From the NCBI GenBank assembly GCA_023429275.1, contig JAEYWB010000053.1:1-7053 (forward strand): DNA of 7,053 nt, in the 5' to 3' direction. Of the stretch, positions 1 through 7,053 are shown one piece after another. This DNA is from Planctomycetota bacterium (lineage in GTDB: Bacteria > Planctomycetota > Planctomycetia > Planctomycetales > Planctomycetaceae). Every line of letters starts with the position of its first letter. The first letter of the stretch is position 1. Under the pieces are notes generated by a model that was not told where the DNA came from, did not search any database, and saw only the letters and a list, made by a program, of their open reading frames with translations. The position numbers and the translations under genes were made by a program.

Positions 1-1
1 G

Positions 2-3000
2 GCGAAGCTCGCATCGCTGATGCGCGGGGCGCACGACGAGCTCTTCCGGCAGATCTTCGCGTTCTCGATCGAGGAGCTCTCCGCCGGCCAGAAGAGCCTC
101 GATGAGGCGGGGCTCAGCGAAGCACTGTTCGGTGGAGGGATCGGCGGCCTCGAAACCTTCCTCAAGGTCCGCGATTCCGTCGAGGAATCCCACAAGCGGC
201 TGTTCAACTCCCGCGGCAAGAAGGGGGAGATCAACCAGCTGCTGACGCAGCTCGGGGAAGCGACGATCCAGTACAAGACGGCGACGCTCAAGCCCCGCGA
301 CTTCGACCAGCTCCGCGACTCCATCGAAGAGCTCGAATCGTCGATTGAGCGGATCCGCACCGGGCTCGATCTGCTCCGCCGCCGGCTGCACCGGCTCGAC
401 CGCCTGAAGGACGCCCTCCCGCACTGGCGCAAAGAGGCGACTCTCCGCGAGGAGATCGCCCGTCGAAACGTCCCCGGCGGCCTGGGCCGGGCGGATGCCA
501 CCCAACTTCGGAGGCTGCAACAGCGGCTCGGCGATCTCGACGAGGAGATCCGGCGGCACGCGTCGGAACTCGATCGCGCTCGCGCGCCGGCCGACGACGA
601 CGACTCCTTCCGTCCGATCCTCGCCGAAGCGGCAGCCATCCGGACGATGGCGGAAGAGCTGGGGCAGTACCGGGCGGCCTGCCTGGACTTGCAGCGGATC
701 GAGCGGGAAGGACTGACATCGACGGCCGCGGTCGAGTCGCGGATCCGCGATCTCCATCCGACCTGGACGCTGAGTGACCTGGACCGGTTTTCGTCCGCCT
801 CGTTCGCCCAGGTCCGCGCCGCGGAGGCGCTGCAGGACGAAGTCCGTGATCTCACGAGCGAAGGGGAGCGACTGGCCGCCAGGCGACTGGAGCTCGAGAC
901 GCTCGTCGAGGCGAAGCGGCGGCGGCTCGAATCGTTGCCGGTTCAGGATCGGGGGACGGCTCTGCAATCGCTGCTCGAGCGGGGGCAGGAGTACAAGACC
1001 CGCGTGCAGCTCCGGTCCGACCGCGCCGCGAGTTCGGCGGAGGCTCGACAGCGAGTCGAGCGGCTCCTGCGGCAGCTCCGGTCCGCGCTGCCGGATCTCG
1101 ACGAATCGACCCGGCCGCTCGAGGAGCTCACCCCTCCGTTGACGGCAGTCGTCGCCGGCTTCCAGCAGCGGATGGATGAGATCGACCAGGAGCAGGCCCG
1201 GGGTCGCGCTCGAGTGAACGACCTTGCGAAGGAACAGTCCCGTCTCGCCGAGCAGCTCCGCCAGTTCGATCATCTCGCGACCATTCCCGATGACTCGGCC
1301 CTGCGGCGTCAGCGGGACGACCGCAACAGCGGATGGAATACGGTTCGAGCAAGGCTCCGCGGCGAGAGTGCCGAGACCGGATCAGAAAGTACCTGGCAGA
1401 ACCTTCCCCTGGGCGACCTGATCAGGGACTACGAGAACGCCGTGCAGCAGGCGGACCTTGGTGCGGATCGGCGCTTCGAGGCGGCCGAAATGATCGCCCG
1501 GCGCGAGCAGCTCTCTGCGGCGGCGCTTCGCCAGCAGGCGGCCCACGCCGAAGCGTCGGCGGCGCTCGCGGACCTGGAGACGCGGCGGCAACAGACAAAG
1601 CAGGAGTGGGAAGCCCTCTGGGAAGAAGCTCCATTCCGCCCTCTTCCCCCTGCGGCAATGCTCGAATGGCTCGCCCTGTGGGACCGGATGCGGCAGCACA
1701 CGGCCGACGCCGAGCGGGTTCAGCGGGAAGCGGCGGAGCTTCAGTCTCAGAATGAGCTGTTCGAGAAGGAGCTGTTCCGGGCGTTTCCCCAGGCGGCGGG
1801 GTCGGCCGATGCGGCGCTGGCGGAAGCCCGGGAGGCATGGCAGCGGGAGACCCGTCTCCGCTCCGAGCGAGAGACCCTCGAACGGGACCGCTCGGAGGGG
1901 GAGGCGACTCTCGAATCACTCCACACTCAGGAGTACGAGCTGTCGATGCGGCAGGCCGACGCCGAGAGCCGCCGCCGGGCGCTCGCGGAGACGCTCGGTC
2001 TTCCGGCCGACTGGGACCTTCCCACGGTCGTTTCCGTCCTGCGCAGCGCGCGGGAGATCCAGGAGCAGCACCGGCAGGTCCGTCAGGCTGTAGAACAGAT
2101 GTCGCGTCTTCGGGAGATCGTCGACACGTTCGAGACCGGTGTCGGGACACTGTGCCGAAAGATCGCGTCCGATCTCGCTCCGTTCCCGCCGCGGGAAGCG
2201 GCCGAGGAGCTTGTCCGCCGGTTGGACGCCGCGCGGGAAGCGGAACTTGGTTCGGCACGACGCCTCACGACACTCGCCACGGCTGACCAGATGCTCGCGC
2301 GATGTCGCGCCGCTCGAGAGGCGACGTCGGTCGAGATCGCCACCCTGCTGGATGCCCGCGGACTCGCGCCCGATACGCCTGTCCTCGCCCTCGTCGAAGG
2401 GGTCGAGGCGGTCGAGCAGCTTTCCGAAAAGTGCTCCGAGGCGCGGCAGCACTGGCGGGTCATGGCGGGAGACGACGCCGAGTTTCAGGCAGCCCTCGCA
2501 TCGCTCGATGAAGATCAGGTGGCCGCCGAACGGCTCCGGATCGAAGAGCAGATCGCCCGCGAAGAAGAGGCGTACAAACAGCAGCTTTCGCAGCTCGGCC
2601 GGCTGCGGTCCGAGTGGGACAAGCTGCAGGGGGACGAGAGCGCATCGAGCCTCTGCCGACAGCTCGAGGACTATCGAAGCCGCCTGCAGGGAGCGGTCGA
2701 CAGCTGGGCTCCGCTGGTCCTGGTGCAGACCCTGATGACCGAGGCTCTCCGCCGATTCGAACAGGAGCATCAGCCGCAGATCCTCGTCGACACAGCGCAG
2801 CTCCTTTCGCGGTTCACGGGCGGGGAGTATGTCGACCTGCAGCGGAAGCTCGACGACAAGGGGACGCTCCTGGTCGTTCCGGCCCACGGGGAGCCGAAGC
2901 GTCCCTCGCAGCTCAGCACGGGGACGCGCGAACAGCTCTATCTGGCGGTGCGGCTCGCCTACATTCAGGACTACTCGCGCCGCGCGGAGCCGCTGCCGAT

Positions 3001-3307
3001 CGTCATGGACGATGTCCTGGTCAACTTCGACGAAGACCGGGCGCGGCGGACGCTCGCGGCTCTGGTCGAATTCGGGCGCGAGAACCAGATTCTGTTCCTG
3101 ACATGCCACCGCGGCATCGTCGAGACGCTGCACCAGATCGATCCGAAGCTCCGGCCCCTCGAACTCGTTCCCGGCTCGCTCGCCCGTCCGGCCGATCTCG
3201 AGGAGTCAGCGCCGGTGACTCCAGGAACGTCGGACAATCTCCGCGGACCAAAACGCCGCCCGCGCCGCCCCAGTGAGCCCGATCACCCGGCGCTGTTCCC
3301 GTCCTAG
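2..3307 (+). CDS. YhaN/SbcC-like coiled-coil AAA ATPase, 5'-truncated
   Basis: This is the C-terminal 1,101 codons of a large SMC/Rad50-like ATPase of the YhaN (AAA_27) type. The frame is open to the left edge (codon 1 at base 2), so the ATG at 20 is probably internal and the Walker A motif lies upstream. The first residues (DELFRQIFAFSIEEL, then a LFNSRGKKGEINQLL stretch near base 200) match the conserved block that follows Walker A in YhaN proteins. A long Glu/Arg/Leu-rich coiled coil fills roughly bases 250-2750. The C-terminal ATPase lobe follows: FTGGEY near 2815, ABC signature LSTGTREQLYLAVRLA from 2912, Walker B LPIVMDD at 2993-3013, and an H-loop histidine at 3107-3109 (FLTCHR). No CxxC zinc hook occurs in the coiled coil. 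A Pro/Arg-rich, probably disordered tail ends at TAG, directly followed by an in-frame TAA. Relatives are thought to act in DNA repair or nuclease complexes, often beside a SbcD-like phosphoesterase; that role is inferred. Any partner gene would be outside the window. Confidence 0.9.
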   Translation, partial: AKLASLMRGAHDELFRQIFAFSIEELSAGQKSLDEAGLSEALFGGGIGGLETFLKVRDSVEESHKRLFNSRGKKGEINQLLTQLGEATIQYKTATLKPRDFDQLRDSIEELESSIERIRTGLDLLRRRLHRLDRLKDALPHWRKEATLREEIARRNVPGGLGRADATQLRRLQQRLGDLDEEIRRHASELDRARAPADDDDSFRPILAEAAAIRTMAEELGQYRAACLDLQRIEREGLTSTAAVESRIRDLHPTWTLSDLDRFSSASFAQVRAAEALQDEVRDLTSEGERLAARRLELETLVEAKRRRLESLPVQDRGTALQSLLERGQEYKTRVQLRSDRAASSAEARQRVERLLRQLRSALPDLDESTRPLEELTPPLTAVVAGFQQRMDEIDQEQARGRARVNDLAKEQSRLAEQLRQFDHLATIPDDSALRRQRDDRNSGWNTVRARLRGESAETGSESTWQNLPLGDLIRDYENAVQQADLGADRRFEAAEMIARREQLSAAALRQQAAHAEASAALADLETRRQQTKQEWEALWEEAPFRPLPPAAMLEWLALWDRMRQHTADAERVQREAAELQSQNELFEKELFRAFPQAAGSADAALAEAREAWQRETRLRSERETLERDRSEGEATLESLHTQEYELSMRQADAESRRRALAETLGLPADWDLPTVVSVLRSAREIQEQHRQVRQAVEQMSRLREIVDTFETGVGTLCRKIASDLAPFPPREAAEELVRRLDAAREAELGSARRLTTLATADQMLARCRAAREATSVEIATLLDARGLAPDTPVLALVEGVEAVEQLSEKCSEARQHWRVMAGDDAEFQAALASLDEDQVAAERLRIEEQIAREEEAYKQQLSQLGRLRSEWDKLQGDESASSLCRQLEDYRSRLQGAVDSWAPLVLVQTLMTEALRRFEQEHQPQILVDTAQLLSRFTGGEYVDLQRKLDDKGTLLVVPAHGEPKRPSQLSTGTREQLYLAVRLAYIQDYSRRAEPLPIVMDDVLVNFDEDRARRTLAALVEFGRENQILFLTCHRGIVETLHQIDPKLRPLELVPGSLARPADLEESAPVTPGTSDNLRGPKRRPRRPSEPDHPALFPS

Positions 3308-3313
3308 TAACGT

Positions 3314-3326
3314 GGCACTCCGTGCC
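3314..3326. terminator. short hairpin just after the ATPase stop, possible terminator
   Basis: GGCAC-TCC-GTGCC is a perfect 5-bp stem with a 3-base loop starting seven bases after the TAG stop at 3305-3307. Its position suits 3' end formation or transcript protection. There is no following T-run, so it is not a canonical intrinsic terminator. It could equally be one copy of a short dispersed palindrome. Confidence 0.3.
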
Positions 3327-3375
3327 GTCGAACGGACTCTCACGAACCACAAAGCCTCTTTCCTCACGGGACGCC

Positions 3376-3400
3376 GCGCGTCAGCAATCATTGACTGCGC
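3376..3400. repeat. imperfect dyad, 8-bp stem
   Basis: GCGCGTCA (3376-3383) pairs with TGAC plus GCGC (3392-3395 and 3397-3400), with T3396 bulged and an 8-base loop. Its function is unknown. It is one of a run of stem-loops in this intergenic stretch. Confidence 0.35.
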
Positions 3401-3418
3401 ATCCGTCCGCAGCGTGTG

Positions 3419-3433
3419 GGGCGCATCACGCCC
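3419..3433. repeat. short perfect dyad, 5-bp stem
   Basis: GGGCG-CATCA-CGCCC is a perfect 5-bp stem with a 5-base loop. A dyad this short can arise by chance in GC-rich DNA, so it is listed only because it lies among stronger dyads. Confidence 0.25.
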
Positions 3434-3461
3434 GATGCTCGTTGAACGGCCCCGCTGACCG

Positions 3462-3517
3462 TTTCAATTCCGGCCCGCCTGCCGGGAGGGCAGCTCGTCC
3501 GGGCCCGGAAATTCAAA
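3462..3517. repeat. large nested stem-loop upstream of host-attachment gene
   Basis: The outer arms are TTCCGGCCCG (3468-3477) and CGGGCCCGGAA (3500-3510). They pair over 10 bp with one bulged C (3506), and a few further A/T pairs extend the stem to about 3462 and 3517. Inside sits a second perfect hairpin, CTGCC (3479-3483) with GGCAG (3489-3493) around a GGGAG loop. The element ends about 80 bases before the next start codon. It could be a 5' leader structure, a terminator for upstream transcription, or a REP-like dispersed palindrome; the sequence alone does not decide. Confidence 0.45.
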
Positions 3518-3586
3518 GCCCGCTCCAAGGCATTTCAGTTGCTACAGCTTTGGCACGACCGGCAATGGAGTTTTCCAAGCGGGCGA

Positions 3587-3591
3587 AGAGG
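3587..3591 (+). promoter_or_regulatory. ribosome binding site for the host-attachment-family gene
   Basis: AGAGG lies six bases before the ATG at 3598, a suitable Shine-Dalgarno spacing. It supports that ATG as the start. The GTG at 3591 opens a different frame with no recognisable product. Confidence 0.65.
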
Positions 3592-3597
3592 TGAAAA

Positions 3598-4077
3598 ATG
3601 AGTTTCCGACGAGAACCCAAAACGAATCCGATCGCGTGGATCGTCGCGGCCGACCGCGCCCACGCCCGCATCTTCCGTGCACACTGGCCCGACCTCAATG
3701 GCTTTCAGCCTGTCGAAGAACACTGGCATGCCGAAGGACGGAAACAGGGGCGCGAGATCGACGACGCACCCCTTGGCCGACGCCGGGGTCCGGATGGAAC
3801 CGGCCGCACCTGTGAAGCGGAGGACGAGCGGCTCGCGACCACGCGGCAGTTTGCGATGGAGATCGTCGAGCGTCTCGAAAAGGGACGGACGCAGAACGAC
3901 TTTGGCCATGTCGTGATCGCCGCCCCGCCGCCGTTTCTTGGAGAACTCCGCAACCAGTACGGCCCGGAGCTGAGCAAGCTCGTCGAGGCGGAGATCGATA
4001 AGGAACTGGCTCACCTCGACCAGCCGACGATCCTGCTCCAGGCCCGGAACGCCATCGAGTCCGTCGCACACGCCTGA
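3598..4077 (+). CDS. host attachment family protein
   Basis: This encodes 159 residues, close to the usual length of the family named 'protein required for attachment to host cells' (Host_attach). Three family hallmarks are visible. An N-terminal strand and loop IAWIVAADRAHARIF spans residues 12-26. A strand VVIAAPPPFLGELR spans 105-118. A VEAEIDKELAHL helix spans 129-140. Between them lies a charged, Gly/Arg-rich linker (about 45-80). No signal peptide or membrane segment is seen, so the protein is probably cytoplasmic. The family name comes from an Agrobacterium attachment locus, but the molecular function of most members is unknown. The fold has been linked to archaeo-eukaryotic release-factor-like domains, which would suggest a ribosome- or RNA-related role; I recall this and cannot test it. 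The gene stands alone between structured intergenic regions. Family assignment is firm, function is not. Confidence 0.88.
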   Translation: MSFRREPKTNPIAWIVAADRAHARIFRAHWPDLNGFQPVEEHWHAEGRKQGREIDDAPLGRRRGPDGTGRTCEAEDERLATTRQFAMEIVERLEKGRTQNDFGHVVIAAPPPFLGELRNQYGPELSKLVEAEIDKELAHLDQPTILLQARNAIESVAHA

Positions 4078-4089
4078 TCGAAAGAGAGT

Positions 4090-4205
4090 TGCGGAATCTG
4101 AAGCTCGAAGTCTGAAACGAACGAGATGAGTCAGGTCCGAAGGTCCGGCAGCTTTCGGAGCTGGTGATTCGAGAGAGTTTCAGACTTCGTTCTTCGGATT
4201 TCGTG
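4090..4205. repeat. long imperfect inverted repeat with nested hairpin
   Basis: The arms at 4095-4118 and 4177-4200 are complementary over 24 bases with two mismatches and one G-T pair. They include a perfect 13-bp core, CGAAGTCTGAAAC at 4106-4118 against GTTTCAGACTTCG at 4177-4189. Looser pairing with G-T wobbles extends the arms to about 4090 and 4205. The 58-base loop holds a direct repeat AGGTCCG (4133-4139 and 4141-4147) and a hairpin CAGCT-TTCGG-AGCTG (4149-4163). The element begins 13 bases after the stop of the preceding gene. It is less GC-rich than the flanking genes and encodes nothing recognisable. It may be a terminator-like structure or one copy of a dispersed, MITE-like intergenic repeat. 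No transposase or target duplication is evident. Confidence 0.7.
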
Positions 4206-4238
4206 CTTTCAATCCACTATTCCATAAGAACTTGTGTC

Positions 4239-4300
4239 GAGCCGGGGGGGCTCCTTAGAATCGATCGATTCCGCCAGGGACTTGGCGGCCCCCTGCCTGG
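4239..4300 (+). promoter_or_regulatory. cluster of dyads immediately upstream of dxr
   Basis: Three symmetric elements lie end to end in the last 70 bases before the dxr start. They are GAGCC-GGGGG-GGCTC (4239-4253), a perfect 14-base palindrome GAATCGATCGATTC (4258-4271), and CCGCCA-GGGACT-TGGCGG (4271-4288). The last could exchange with alternative pairings CAGGG/CCCTG (4275-4279 with 4291-4295) or CCAGG/CCTGG (4274-4278 with 4296-4300). The region may be an operator or a structured mRNA leader. This is inference from symmetry only; no known riboswitch was recognised. Confidence 0.4.
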
Positions 4301-4307
4301 ACTCAGT

Positions 4308-5461
4308 ATGAAACGGATTGCCCTTCTGGGAGCGACCGGCTCGATCGGAACGAGCTGCCAAGGGGTGGTTCGCGCCCATTCGGAACGACTTTCGATCGTC
4401 GGGATGACGACGAACTCCCGGTGGGAAGATCTCGCTCGGGCCTGTCATGAGTTCCGTCCGCAAAGGGCTGCCATTGCGGACGTTGCGCTCCGGGACTCGA
4501 TTCCGGGCAACGCCTTCCCGGCCGAGACGACGGTCGAATTCGGCGCCGAAGCGGTCGAACGGGTCGCCGCGATGGCGGATGCCGACATCGTTCTTTCGGG
4601 AATCGTCGGCGCCGCCGGACTGCGGGGGACCATCGCCGCACTCGAGGCGGGTAAGCCGGTCGCGCTGGCAAATAAGGAGACGCTGGTCGTTGCCGGACCG
4701 CTCGTGATGGATCTTGTCGGTCGCCCGGGGAGCACATCGCCCGGTTTTCCGAAGCTTCTTCCGGTCGACAGCGAGCACAACGCCGTTTTCCAGGCCCTCG
4801 AATGTGGCCGGCGGCAGGACGTCAAGCGGGCGATTCTCACGGCGAGCGGAGGACCGTTCCGGACCTGGCCGCTTGAGAAACTGCAGGGAGCGACGCGGGA
4901 GGACGCCCTCGCCCATCCGACCTGGAATATGGGCCAGAAGATCACCATCGACTCCGCGACGATGATGAACAAGGCGTTCGAGGTGATCGAGGCCCGATGG
5001 CTGTTCGATCTCCGCCCCGAGGAGATCGACGTGGTCATTCATCCGGAGTCGATCATTCACTCGATGGTCGAGTTCGTCGACGGTTCGGTCATCGCCCAGC
5101 TGTCGCCGCCGGACATGAAACTGCCGATCCAATATGCCCTCACCTGGCCGGAGCGCTGGCCGGGGGCGAGCCCTCGCCTGGACCTGACAAAAGCGTTCGG
5201 TCTTCACTTTGAGCCCCCTGATCTGCAAAAATTCCCGGCGCTCGCGCTGGGGTTTGAAGTCGCCCGCCGCGGGGGGACCTGCGGAGCTGTGCTCAACGCC
5301 GCCAACGAGGCGGCCGTCGACCGGTTTCTCAAAAGGGAACTGGCCTTCACGGACATCGCCCGCGCCTGTCGGGACATCCTGAACGCCCATACGTATAGCC
5401 AAACGCCGATGCTGGATGAGCTGCTGCAGCTCGACAGGTGGGCTCGAGAGGAGATGTTCCG

Positions 5462-5474
<13 letters not shown>
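4308..5474 (+). CDS. dxr: 1-deoxy-D-xylulose 5-phosphate reductoisomerase
   Basis: Dxr (IspC) converts 1-deoxy-D-xylulose 5-phosphate to 2-C-methyl-D-erythritol 4-phosphate with NADPH and a divalent metal. This is the committed step of the MEP isoprenoid pathway, in the cytoplasm. From the ATG at 4308 the protein is 388 residues, the normal family length, and opens directly with the NADPH-binding motif GATGSIG (8-14). Other hallmarks are ANKE (121-124), PVDSEHN with metal ligands D154 and E156, ASGGPF with S180, and HPTWNMG (203-209) with H203 and W206. DSATMMNKAFE follows, with S216, N221, K222 and metal ligand E225, then HPESIIHSMVEF (245-256). All the key catalytic residues known from E. 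coli are present. The frame is open back to a GTG at 4164, but those 48 extra codons run through the inverted repeat and lack family resemblance, so ATG 4308 is preferred. No clear Shine-Dalgarno precedes it. The last 13 bases overlap the next gene. Confidence 0.96.
5447..5453 (+). promoter_or_regulatory. ribosome binding site inside dxr that fixes the rseP TTG start
   Basis: AGAGGAG lies eight bases before the TTG at 5462, within the final codons of dxr. It is the strongest Shine-Dalgarno sequence noticed in the window and the main reason for choosing a rare TTG start. It implies translational coupling to dxr. Confidence 0.7.

Positions 5475-7053
<1,579 letters not shown>

Larger units (their letters stand above)
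3308..3597. other. intergenic region with several hairpins, no convincing gene
   Basis: These 290 bases separate the ATPase from the host-attachment-family gene. Open frames cross it (for example 3322-3594), but their translations are low-complexity, Arg/Ser/Ala/Pro-rich and resemble no family I know. The visible content is four dyad symmetries, at 3314-3326, 3376-3400, 3419-3433 and 3462-3517. No clear sigma-70 promoter was found; a promoter for the downstream gene must presumably lie here. No tRNA or other known RNA was recognised. Confidence 0.6.

Noticed and set aside
1916..3133. Long minus-strand open frame of 405 codons opposite the ATPase gene
   Set aside because: It mirrors a well-supported coding frame in high-GC DNA, and its translation shows no family motif. 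Codon bias alone produces such antisense frames.
3551..3566. Sigma-54-like promoter beginning with TGGCACG before the host-attachment gene
   Set aside because: The -24 element is perfect, but the only downstream GC (3562-3563) is two bases too close for the strict sigma-54 spacing, and the -12 TTGC is absent.
3322..3594. Small plus-strand open frame of 90 codons in the first intergenic region
   Set aside because: No ribosome site is apparent, the composition is low-complexity, it spans several hairpins, and no resemblance to a known family is seen.
4200..4228. Sigma-70-like promoter with CATAAG at 4223-4228 as -10 for dxr
   Set aside because: The -10 matches four of six positions, but no hexamer 16-18 bases upstream resembles TTGACA. 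It is too weak to list as a feature.
4164..4307. 48-codon N-terminal extension of Dxr from GTG 4164
   Set aside because: The extension runs through the right arm of the inverted repeat and the dyad cluster. Dxr proteins normally begin just before the GATGSIG motif, as they do from ATG 4308.
4209..5402. Minus-strand open frame of 397 codons opposite dxr
   Set aside because: It is the antisense shadow of dxr, whose catalytic motifs are all present on the plus strand. The antisense product is unrecognisable.

Overview
The window is high-GC bacterial DNA with four genes, all on the + strand, and no sign of phage, transposon, CRISPR or RNA genes. The gene content and style suggest a planctomycete or a relative: a large YhaN-type coiled-coil ATPase, a stand-alone host-attachment-family protein, and a dxr gene followed directly by an unusually long PDZ-rich site-2 protease. 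This assignment is from general resemblance only and is moderately confident.

Layout. Positions 2-3307 hold the 3' part of a YhaN/SbcC-like ATPase; its N-terminus with the Walker A motif lies before the window. A 290-base intergenic stretch with several dyad symmetries follows. A 159-residue host-attachment-family protein occupies 3598-4077. A 230-base intergenic stretch then carries a long imperfect inverted repeat (about 4090-4205) and a cluster of short dyads just before the next gene. Dxr (MEP isoprenoid pathway) is at 4308-5474. It overlaps by 13 bases the TTG-started gene for an RseP-type intramembrane protease, which runs off the right edge at 7053.

How the genes relate. Dxr and RseP form a translationally coupled pair, an arrangement common in bacteria, where the two often sit in a larger cluster of isoprenoid, envelope and outer-membrane genes. 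The ATPase and the host-attachment-family gene are separated from each other and from dxr by structured intergenic DNA, so they are probably independent units, although no convincing promoter is visible. The region is mostly housekeeping. The parts that best deserve a second look are the long inverted repeat, the dyad cluster before dxr, and the four PDZ-like modules of the protease. I do not see evidence for a new multi-gene system here.
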